From: Polytrichum commune
Taxonomy: Eukaryota > Streptophyta > Polytrichopsida > Polytrichales > Polytrichaceae
NCBI GenBank assembly: GCA_950295325.1
Contig: OX485806.1
Span: forward strand, 44,761,169-44,821,168
Reading direction: 5' to 3'
Length of the DNA: 60,000 bases
The notes below the pieces were generated by a model that ran no database searches, was not told the DNA's origin, and worked only from the letters and a program-made list of their open reading frames with translations. Position 1 is the first letter of the stretch. Each line of letters begins with the position of its first letter. Positions 47,001 to 58,057 of the stretch are shown here, piece after piece. The position numbers were made by a program, and so were the translations under genes.

Positions 47001-50000
47001 TCATTGTTGAACAGAAGAGTAAGATGAGAAAGGTGTGCAGCAATCAGAGATAATTGCAGTCTTTAGTCCAACCAGTATGGTACTCGAATTGTTGCTTGAC
47101 ATCGCCTGTCTTTGCATCCCATATGATAGCTGTCTTATCCACACTACCACTTAGCAAGCAATCTCCTTTCTTGTTCCACTTCAATGAAAATATAGGACCT
47201 TTATGTTTGTTGAGGGTGTTCCTCAATTCTCCTGCAACTTCTCACATCAGCATATGCCATCTAAATGTATTCATATCTCTCATCAGTATAGAAAATCAAA
47301 AACAAATCTTTGGAGTTGGAAGTATATTGCTCAATACTTACAGCAAGATGAATTACATTTAAACCTCTATAACTTGAGATCAATAAGAAAAGGCACTGAA
47401 GAGATACTGGATGTATTGTGAAGTAATAGGATGTTCTAATGCTAGTGATACTTATGCAACCATACCATCCTTGCTCCAGATTCGAGCTTGACCATCATAA
47501 GATCCAGTCGCAAGAAGTGACCCTTCCCCCTGCAAAAAGCCATGTTTGCTTTCCAGGTTAACAGATTTGGAAATAGAAACTTCATTACTTAATTGACAAC
47601 AACTAGGGATTTGAAGATTAGAGATATAATGTGTGAGGACAAGAACAGAATGTCAGATTTGTTTTGTAAGTCAGCTGGATGCACATTTTCTTAACTAAGT
47701 GATCTCCCAATTATAAGCGACACAGTTCAAATCTCAAATCCACATATGAACGTTGCATTTCAACTTCATTATATGCTCACATCAAGCTACAATACTGAGC
47801 CAATTACCATCAGATGTGGACTACGATTTTAATCATTTAATTTCATATTTTACAGTTGAAGAATTAAATAGGATGAAATCACTCTTGAATGACTCATTGT
47901 TTAAATGTTCATTTTAAACTGATCAGATTTCTGAAAATTGCATGTTGAGGTGCCAAACCCAAATTCTGAAAGATCTTTATAAAAAAACTTCATACAAACA
48001 AAATGTCAAACTAATGTTTACATCAAATTGACTCATGCCTTTGAGCACAAATCTTGATCTCAGGACAGGGTAAATAAAGATAATGAAGAAAACGATTAAG
48101 AGTTATTGTTAATATATACTTGAATATATTAACAATATGGTGAAATTACTATTATAATAAAAAAGAAAAAAAGCACTGTCTCCCTCCCAAGAGATCAAAT
48201 GCCATCAAACCACCATGGTGTACTTTTCCTCATCAAAGGCTTTCCAACAATATAAGAACATCCCTGTAGACCACCAAGTTGTGGAAGATCTTAATGAAAC
48301 TTGCATAACAAACAGAACAAACAAGTTGCCATCTCAAGATACAGGTCACATTGTAATCAACAATTCAATTAATTTTGAAAGCATTGAAAAATACTCCGGC
48401 CAACTTCAAGAGTATAACTTAGAACACTAAATTTCTTTCCACACTAACAATCATAACTATATCAAATGAGAATCCTTCCATATTTTTTACACTCCATACA
48501 AAGGAATAACAACAGAACTTATGCTCGTCTCCATTCCACACATAAGAAAGAGTAAAGAGGAGTTTTGCGGCTAACTTGCATTCCAGTCAAGGGTAGTCAC
48601 ATCTTTGCTCTTCTCATTGGTTTTGCCCTTAAAATGCTTCAGCACAAGAGGCTTTGGGGCAGAAACAGGTGCCAAGCTCCCAGAAGGGCCATCTGCAATG
48701 CTCCATATTCTAGCTGTTGAATCCCCAGAGCTGGAATACAGTGCCATAGTTCTTGTAAGATCTCCCTCCACAGAATGATGCTACACCATTTAATTCAAAT
48801 AGTGTAGACCATACTAATTTCATAGTACAATAGTGATTATAGGAGTCGAAAATTAGTGTGGACACTAGGGAGTAGTGCTGCACACCAAACTACACATTTT
48901 ATTCAGTTTAATGAGGATTGCACCAATTGCAAGGAATTCTTTGAAGTTATGACACTTTGACAACAAGAGCACAATTTTGGATTCAATGCCTCTCAATTGT
49001 TGACACACATGGACGTTCCCACTATTTTCCCCTCTACAATAAACCACATAATCAGTGCACTTGAAAGCCCAAAATATTTGACAATCCATTCCTAAATAAA
49101 GATCAATTTTTAAGTGATACAGTATCTGATGAAAACGGATGGTCAACCTATCGAACCATAAAATCCTCTAGATAACAAGAAACACTCTATCAAGTACCAC
49201 ACAATCTTAATAAATAGTCAATATGACATGCATTTTCACAACTTCAAATTGGTTACTTACCCTGATGCAAGAAGTGAACCAGAAGGACTCCAAGCACATA
49301 TGAAGACCTTGAATGCAAGATCCAGAAATTATTAGAAAGTACTATCAATCAATTCAGATGCACACTTCAAATCAACCTGGAAGGCGCATTCACTTGATTA
49401 AAATAGATGATAAGAGTACTCATGCCCATATTGCATAAATTACGATAGCCACCTGAGAGATAATATCTATCAGTCACTTTCCATAATCAACTTATTAATG
49501 GTGGTGCACAAACACAGCCGCAAACCTCCATGGAAACCCATACCTCAGATGTATGTCCCTGTAGTATAGTGACATCAGACTGCAAAATCTCACTTCCTTG
49601 AGGTGACAATGCACTTGCAACCTCCATTTGGTCTGCATTGACAGTGAGTGTTGAGTCACTAGCAATTTTAAAGCCTATGCTATATACTCTGTGTTGGCAA
49701 TTGAAGAAATAGAGACACAAATAGAGACCCTTCTCCATAGTAGAACTAAGATGCAGAGTAGATATTGTTTCCTTCTGTGACCTACCAAAACCAAAAATTT
49801 ATCAGTTGCTATTAAGATGAATATTAAACTTTACTAATTTCCACAAGTGTCCTGAAACTGGCCACTGACAGTACTGATGTCATAAAGGAAAAAGAGGCAA
49901 AAATCACTTGGATATTTGAATCTGAATCCAACATACAGATAACAGTATGTCAAGTTCCTCTTTAGTGGGAGTGAGCAGTCCTGAACAACAACACACTTTA

Positions 50001-52580
50001 CATCCAATTTCATCTCAGAAAGTATTCACTAGTTAATTGTCAGTAATTTAGTGAAATGTTTACACTCTTAACCAGCTGCTGTATCAATGCCTCCAGGAGT
50101 TACCTTCACTCCAGATAAACTTTCTACCCCAGCATTAGGTAAAGGAGTTGTTTCTACCATAACAAGAGCACAATATACTCCTTAACCAGCCCAGCTCTCA
50201 TGGGACAAAGCACAAATATGATGGAGGCTGCTTCCCAAATCACTGGAACTCTTGCAAGTGTCCAATTCACTGTTTGTCTGGTAATAGGGCACATGCCACC
50301 TTGATGTCACAGAACATGACATGATATTCGTGGATACATATGAGGAATATTGTACAAACGAATTAGAATGCTGAGAAATTGTGTACCTTCAGAAACAAAT
50401 CGTGTATCTTCCACTTTCACTTTGGTCTTGTCATCACAGTCTTTCTCTCGCTCACACCGGTCGCGTTCTCTCTCTCTCTCCCGTTCCTTCTCCTTCTCCT
50501 TTTCACGGTCTCTTTCTCGTTCAGCCCGCTCCTTCTCTCGCTCTTTCTCTTTCTCTTTCTCCCGCTCTTGCCGTTCTCTTTCTTTCTCTCTTTCCTTCTC
50601 CCGTTCGCGTTCTTTTTCACGTTCTTTTTCTCTCTCTTTTTCCTTCTCTTTTTCTTTCTCCTTCTCAATCCTAGACCGTTTGTCCTTGATCATCATTCGA
50701 AGCTCCATCATGTCCTTTGTCAAGAGGTCAACAGGTTGAAGCAGAGAGAAGTCACCTTCAACTTCTGTTCCATCCTGAAAAATGCATAGATTCAGTTTGT
50801 GAGGTGCTGACAAGTGAGAAGGCAACCCCACACAAGTAGTAAAGGTCATTCAGCAATCAACATGACTACTTCTAAAGCCATATTCATAAGTTGCCTTTCA
50901 ACTCTACAGGGTCTAGCAGAAACTACAAACCAATTAGACTTCTTTAACATTTCTTCATGTGAACCAACTTAACCAGCCCTCGACAAGCAAAATGTAATAC
51001 CTATACATTTTAATTGGTGGATAAAATCATGGACATCTTGGACACATCATGGACACATCATGGATACAATGCCTACTGAACTGAGAGTCTGCAGGAGATA
51101 ATGTAATCCATCTTCCAATGATATAGTTATACAAGCATTACACAGCAGATTGTACAGAGTATAACATTTGGCATAAGCTTCGACTCACATCATTCAAATT
51201 TGCCTCCATCTCCAAGTACTGTAACCCCTTTTGAACAAATGAAATAAGAGCACCTGGAGGCACCTGATTGCCCTCAATACTGCTTTTATGCAGACCGGCC
51301 TCATAGCCTAGTACAAAAGCCGAATGTATGAAACCTGCAAGTAGCAAGAGCACCCACCGATCAACATTCCTCTCATCAATTGCAAAATACACTAATGATC
51401 TTCACTAAACAACATGTCCATAATTGATATGCAGTATACACTTCATAAGATAACTCCCGCCAGAAACACCTGAAGTAGTATGTCTTCCACCACCATACCT
51501 GGGACATAGGCACTCACTCATGACGTCCACAAAATTGACAGGATCTTAATTTAAGCAGAGTACACCTGGAGTCAATCAGCATTAGATACCATGAAGTACC
51601 ATGATAGGGCTACGGCTGAGAAACTCCGCCAAAGACATTTCTTTAGAATATACGCAATCATTTTTCATTGCATAATGGTAATATAAGAGTTCCTTCCCTT
51701 TAAAACCAGAAACGTGACCAACAAGACCATGTGAAACACAGCAAAGACATTCGCACACCAAGTCGCAGGTGAGCGACCTTCAAGAACTCTGACAAAGAAT
51801 AAGCATAGTCAAGTGGAAAGACTGTCATTTCACAACCAGCAAGAACTTGTTGAATTACTCACAACAACTAGGTCTGAAACTGGGTGATCCTAACAATGTT
51901 ATTAAATGCGTGAGCAAAAACTAAGCAGGACAGAGAAGTAGTAGACTTTAAGTGCATGATATCCTTATCGAATAGTACGGTAACAAGTTTATGTTGTCAT
52001 CGGACGCCGAAATATTACAGCCCAATGAAACTTCCTGCGAAATTCAAGCACAACGTGTTCACACACTATTTGTTCTCCGAGGAATAATTGAACTCAACCC
52101 TGAGCATGAAGCATTTTGTAACTGCACCAGATTTCGCCAACAACATGGGAGGAGGAAAGGCTATCGTGTGCACCCATAAAACTCTTTGACAACTTCACAC
52201 TGCTTGAGTTGCACAGGCTTAGAGTAGGAATTGTCAACAATTACCATAAAGTAACACTGTGATTCAGCTAAGTAATTCCATGAACATGTGTACAGTGCAG
52301 ACCTTTACCAGAAACTCAAATAGAACTTGACACAGACCAAGGTTCCTCCAATCAAAGGGCACGGTATCATATGTTTACAGCACAACGCTTTTAAAGTGTG
52401 AGATTGTGATAAGCCTGCAAGGACTACAACCAAACCCTCATGTTCAACCCCGACGTTCCTTTCCAAACTTCAAGGTTCATACCTGATGTACAAAAAGCTC
52501 AATTTTTTTCAGAATATACCTGACTCGTGCAAGTAGCGAAAGATGAGAAAGTTCATCTCGTGCGACGTGATGGTCGTCAT
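44014..52580 (-). CDS. HOS15: HOS15/TBL1-like LisH-WD40 protein, 15 exons, 615 aa
   Basis: Exons (minus): 52580-52520, 51334-51189, 50774-50387, 50153-50073, 49674-49544, 49307-49261, 48730-48580, 47529-47466, 47231-47073, 46568-46447, 46097-46023, 45884-45831, 45522-45449, 44457-44383, 44233-44014. The total is 1848 nt, an exact multiple of three, and every junction keeps frame. Exon 1 ([20 protein letters not shown]) and exon 2 ([18 protein letters not shown]) form the LisH dimerisation motif. Exon 3 carries [17 protein letters not shown] and then a long Arg/Lys/Glu coiled coil (about residues 97-185). Eight WD blades follow from about residue 262 ([64 protein letters not shown]). In Arabidopsis HOS15 is a nuclear corepressor and CUL4 substrate receptor that links histone deacetylases to cold and flowering responses. 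All splice sites are GT-AG except intron 7 (GC-AG). Confidence 0.95.
48578..48580 (-). other. GC splice donor of intron 7 in the HOS15-like gene
   Basis: Exon 7 ends ...DWN at 48580 and the intron opens GCAAGT, the standard non-canonical GC donor. Joining to the acceptor TTTTTGCAG before 47529 gives [13 protein letters not shown], matching the family. The nearby GT (AATGCAA|GTTAGC) would shift the frame. Confidence 0.85.
50461..50680 (-). repeat. Purine-rich simple coding repeat (RE/KE coil)
   Basis: On the minus strand, GAG/AAG/AGA codons repeat in exon 3 of the HOS15-like gene, encoding alternating Arg/Lys and Glu. The complementary CT-rich strand gives spurious Ser/Arg- and Phe/Leu-rich frames. 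Length variation here is common between orthologues of this family. Confidence 0.85.
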
Positions 52581-53100
52581 AATGCTCCTCCAACAATGCT
52601 TGTTTGGAGACTCCTTTGTCCTTGGATATACTACTTGCCAGGACTTTTTTTCCAACTCCTCCGTCCTCTCAGAACACCAATTTCCTTCAAAAAAATTTGT
52701 CGGCAGCTCTCAAGGTGTGTATTATTATAACGTCACGAGGCAGAAGATAAATCAACGCGTTCGTAGCACAAACCATAGGGCTACTTTCCACTAGAGCTTG
52801 AGGCCCCTAACCACTCAAATCTAAAACCTCTCATTAGGTGAGAAGGCCTGAGACCACCCCCACTTCACTATACTGCCCATCCACCCCCTCAATTAAACAG
52901 TTTCATTTTCCCGACACCTTGTCAAACAAATATTTGACACCTAGCACAAATAGACAACCATGTGGAGGGCATCATGGGGCCTATCATATCAGGAAATGCA
53001 AGACAAAACAACAATATCAAAATAATGATATCAAGGAGGTTTTTATTTTGTTAAAGAATGGAACTCTTTTCATCTCTCAAGGAAGAAATTAGATTACCTC
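52581..53100 (-). promoter_or_regulatory. Upstream region of the HOS15-like gene
   Basis: The 500 bp upstream of the start codon are less AT-rich than the DNA beyond and would hold promoter and 5' leader. No convincing TATA box could be fixed at a standard distance from a known start. The short plus-strand frames here (52527-52794, 52838-53092) have no motifs. Confidence 0.35.
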
Positions 53101-55079
53101 CACCTCAAGGATTTTCTCAAACATGAATGTTAAATGTAATTTAAGCAACTATTGACACCACCTTAGCACATGATCGTTGTTGCTTACCACACCTCGAATC
53201 ATAGTCTTATCATGGAAACTAGATGATGGTTGACTATCCCTGCCTTTAGAGATGATAGAGTATGTCATTTTTCTAATAATGTAATGGAAAATGAGACACA
53301 GTTTATGCTAGAATGTCACCTATATAACCCCAATAGATTTTTATTAATAAATGAATGAATAAATAAAATCACTACATGAGAATGTAATACAAAGTTATAC
53401 GTCTTTTAATCAATTGGATCACCAAGTCAACATTAGCCTCAATCTCACAAAGGCTACCATACTCTATCATTCTAGGGAATTGGCCAATTTGACACCACCT
53501 TGATGTTTTTTTAATCCCAATAATTTTTAGGATTCCCGAATATGAAAATCAATTTTGTTATATTGCATTTCACTAGACCTTGAGGTCCAATGACAGCATG
53601 GAAGTTTGGATGGATGAAAAAAAATCATAAAACACTACATGGCATGTGATGGACTAGATCGGACATGTGCATATGAATTATGAACCACTTTAACTCTAAT
53701 CATCCCCAAGGTTTTGGGTATTTTAAAGATCAATTATAAAATGATTTTTGATTTTTTTTATGAAATATTCCTGAATTGTTGCTATAAAGTGAAAAAAACT
53801 AATTCATATGGTTGGATATTTATATAAGGTTATGAACTTTATATAAACATTTTCAAAGCCAAAAAAATAAAAAAAACATAAAATGGAGATGATACTCATT
53901 TTATTATAATTTTGTAGATATGTTCATCATATGAAGATAAAAATTTATTAAAATGCATGAGGAATATGATCATATATTTAGAGTAAAAACAACATTTGTT
54001 AATGAAATTGAAAACTTGACATTCAATTCACCAAAGATGACATATTCTTGTAAATATTTTATCATGCATGCCTTATCATCTTGGTGATATACATTTCAAA
54101 TTTGAAACAAAAATAATATAATTTGCATTGTTTTAAACTATTTGATTATTAACCTTTGAATTTTTTGATATTTGATTTTCATGGTACAGTATACAAGAGC
54201 CTCTTTTACTTGGTCCGAAGATAAACACCATTCAAAATAAGAAAATTAGTTGTTTACACAAAAATAACAATTTCATTGGGAAAATCATTCATTAGTTGGG
54301 AGGTTGCCATAAGCTCAATGGAAAATCATAAATTGCATGGTAACCCCAAAGCTATTGCCAACACATCATTATAGAGGCTAACTTGCACACCTTCAATTAA
54401 AAATCCCTTCTCAAAAAGAACCTCAACCATGTGCTTAATAGGTAATACCTCGAAATTTGAGACCACAATATGGTTTTGAATAATATTAAGGGTTAAAGTG
54501 GTCCCCTTACCAGTCCAAACTAAGCCCCAATACATGCCCTCACCAAATCCATTCATCACTTTTGGATGGACTAGGCGACAACCTTATCACCATCACGTAC
54601 AACCACATTGTTTATTGTATATTAATTAATGTTTGAAGCTCAACTAAATTTTGTGTCCATCCAACCCACCTCAAAGAGGTGGGTCTAACAAACGACCATG
54701 AAAACATGACACAACAAAATCTCATAAGTTTTGATGTGTTCAAATTTATTGTGTGGATAGACAAACGTGAATAGGTTGATCACAAAATAATTTTTAGTTG
54801 ATAATTTAATATAAATAATATGCCTTTGTACTAGACAGGAGAACATCTAACCACACGTGATTTAACATTACATACATGGTAAGGCCTTTCAATGAGTTTA
54901 AAGGGACATCACAATTTCAAAGTCATGGGTCTTGGTCATAGTGTAAAGTAGACCCAAAGGCCATGCCATGATACATTCATTTTTTTATTCATGTAAGGCT
55001 ATTAATCGGACCCGTGACATCATGTGCACAAACAAAAAACACTAACAATACACAATGCAATGGCAACCAATTTTTTTCA
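53101..55079. other. AT-rich intergenic DNA
   Basis: The longest frame of note is 54326-54559 on the minus strand (MNGFGEGMYWGLVWTGKG...). It looks faintly coding but is isolated and unrecognised. Nothing else was seen. Confidence 0.4.
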
Positions 55080-55523
55080 ATGAAACCTTTGTATAAACAA
55101 TGTTGTTTAGCTTGGATCCACACAAAATAATCTTCGCGGACCACCTTTTTCCAACCACAAAGTCGTTCCAGTTGTACCTAAATCTAACAGTTAGCATCAA
55201 TGACCAACTCCACCCTAGTCATCATTTTCTAACTCCTAAATCCAATGATTTTTGTTTGTTGCCTTTTTGATCCAACGGCCTTGATTTGATGTCGTCCGCT
55301 CGACGCTTTCATCCATACGACTTCTTCATCCGCATACGCCATCCTTCGCTCATGACTTTATTTGCTTGACGTTTCACCTGCTCAATGCGTGTTGGTTTTC
55401 ATGTATTGTTTAATTTTTTAAGTATGCTATCTAATTGACATTAATCTAATTTATAACTACTAATTTCCTCTCCTACTAGACCTTGGATTTTATTCCTACC
55501 GTGAGCAGTTTGGGTGGTTGACA
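55080..55523 (-). repeat. Dispersed repeat R3 (copy)
   Basis: The minus-strand start is TGTCAACCACCC at 55523. It is collinear with 28100-28626 but without the tandem expansion of the 'gatgcttcatcc' units. No target duplication was found. Confidence 0.5.
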
Positions 55524-57660
55524 CATTCTAAAACTTTTGTGACTGTTTTGTATCCAATTTTCATATTTTGGAATTTTGCATGTTTTCACTGATGGGGAGT
55601 TGATGGAGTGGTTTGAGCTCTATTTGCATTGGGATTGTGCACTCTTTCAAATTTGTAACTAGAAGATAATAGTTTGTCTCCCTTTTCTTCAACATTATCT
55701 TACAAAATTCCAATCAAAATTTCAAACCACATACCGCTATGTAAGTCAAAAATAGTTTTCACAACCAACCACAAAATTGCATCATGTTGTTTTTTCTATA
55801 TATTGATTCCTACTTGCAAAATTTTCTCTTCACAAGTCAATTCATCTCACATACCCAAACCAATATAATCCACTATCTATTTTCACTTGCAATAAATGCT
55901 TGAAAATTAACAAGGTCAAATAAAGTCAATGAAATGGGGGTTTTATGTCCTAATGTGCTCACCTACATCATATATATAAGATTTTAATGTATTAAAATAT
56001 ATGTTCAACCCTATAGGATAACCATTGCGGCGAAAAACATATTAATAACTATCATGAAAATACGCATCGTTACACGTATAATATCATGCTAAAATTATAA
56101 TATGGAAAACATTCAATAAAACAACAACAAATATGTTATTAAACTACAAGACTCGATGCCAAGTCAAGGGAGCCACCATGTCTTAATCCCTCCAGGTCCA
56201 ACCCTTGGTGGGTCCTTAGAAAATGAATGGGAACCTTCCAAAAAATGTGGTAAGATCCCACAATACAAAGTAACTTCCAAACAAACTACTAAACCCGAGT
56301 AATTATCCTGAGGTTCAACTACCATAATGATTAACCTAGAAACTAAGCAACAACATTAATTAACGTAAAAACTAACCAACCAAGATGTGATTTGGTCCTC
56401 GACACCATGTCATGTGATAACTATCATGAAAATATACATCGCTATACATGTCATATTGTACAAAAATCATAACTAGAACACTATGCAATAAAAACAACAA
56501 ATATGTTACTAACACACTTTCAATTGCCCCCCTTAGGTCAAAAAAACTCCTTCATCTATTAGCTAGACCTACATGATTAATGTAATTGGTTTAAATGCCA
56601 TGGCAAAGATGAAGCTCAACGCATCTCCACATCCATGGTTGATGTCAAAGATTGAACAACTAACAAGTTGATAAAAACATCACAACAAAAATGTGTAGGT
56701 AGGATACAAAACTAGAACCCCATCTTTGATTGCCTTTGAGAATATATTTGCCACCATTTTGCGATCAAATTATGCCTTGTCGTGTATTTGGTGCATAGTC
56801 AACAAGAAAAAAAGATGTTGTTGTCATGACAATAGTGAATTTGCCTTTTAGATACCATTTGTAATGTGTATTACATATTTATTGTTTATTGTTTATTTAC
56901 AACCTCTCATTCAACTAGGACTCCTTTACTAGAAGACTAGAGGCGCTACCCTGAGTGCTCTAGCACTCCTAAAGGTAAAGGGAGTTAACTAGTTGAAGCT
57001 ATGGTTTTACACTTGGTTCTACCTCGTAAGTAACGACCATTAGTTAAGTGCACTTAGAATTATCCTAAAGGCATGGAGGGAGAGCTTGCTAGCATATACT
57101 TAACTACTAGTTGGAGGTGGCCTCAACTCATAGTAGTATCTAGTACATAAGCTCTAAGGTTGGGAGGAACATGCCTCTTGAATCTCATAATATTTGAGAA
57201 CGTTACACCATTAGCGCATGTCCATACACGTATTATATCCCAAGGATCTCCGACATTGAGGCCAAATCCAATCACTTGAAGGCAACAAAATCAGAGGTGG
57301 AGTTAAGGATGCCATATACCAACCTCGTTGGCATGTGTCACACGACAATGTTTTTCACCACAAATAAAACATGGAACACCTTTAGATACTACCGCACATT
57401 CAAATGCAAGGTGCCTTCAATGAAAAGATGACAAGGAGCACAATTCTTAGAGTTCTCTCAACCTTCTTATTTATTTTTCCCTCCAAATAGCAAAATGACA
57501 ATTGGAAGGACATCCTTGAGGCCAAGGGTTGTATGCCTTACTTTGATATCCAAAGTTGTAGGTGCCTCACATTGTACGTAAACATAACCTCCCTTGGAAA
57601 ATCTACGCAACTAAGGTCAATAAACACTTGTTTAGACACCCAAAAATGTGGTGCAAACCC
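55524..57660. other. AT-rich intergenic DNA with a ~110-bp direct repeat
   Basis: 'taactatcatgaaaatacgcatcg...acaacaacaaatatgtta' at 56045-56145 recurs at 56415-56510 with substitutions, spaced about 370 bp. No genes are seen. Confidence 0.45.
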
Positions 57661-57669
57661 CCAACCCCT

Positions 57670-57695
57670 GGACCCTCTCGGACCCGAGAGGGTCC
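57670..57695. repeat. Perfect 12-bp-stem hairpin
   Basis: GGACCCTCTCGG and CCGAGAGGGTCC flank a 2-nt loop (AC). A weaker version (GACCCTCT ... AGAGGGTC) lies at 57802-57825. Both sit downstream of the minus-strand gene ending at 58058. Confidence 0.8.
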
Positions 57696-58057
57696 CTATA
57701 TTGCCCAACACCTTAACATGAGAAATATGAACCCAACCAGAAAAGATACAACCCCATCCACCCGAACCTATCTTAAGTTTTGTTCTTGATTCCTACACTA
57801 AGACCCTCTTAGTTCCGAGAGGGTCAAATTCCAGCCAAAAAACAAACTAGTTGAACCTATCAACCAACTAGTTGAACATATGTACAAATACAAGCTGTCA
57901 ACCTTCAAGAGCAATTGAAATCAAACAACAACATAAGATGAAGGAGGAGTTTAATGTGGTTTGAAAAAGGGAAATTGAAATTCAACAAATAAAAATATTA
58001 AAAACTTAAACATAATGAATACATAGGAGATGGAGGTTCCAAACGCACGAGGCATAG

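Noticed and set aside
50350-50789. Ser/Arg-rich and Phe/Leu-rich plus-strand frames (up to 136 codons)
   Set aside because: They are the complement of the Arg/Lys/Glu-coding exon 3 of the minus-strand gene.
57533-57789. Two overlapping frames with Pro/Gly-rich ends
   Set aside because: They run through the hairpin repeat and share no similarity with anything else here.
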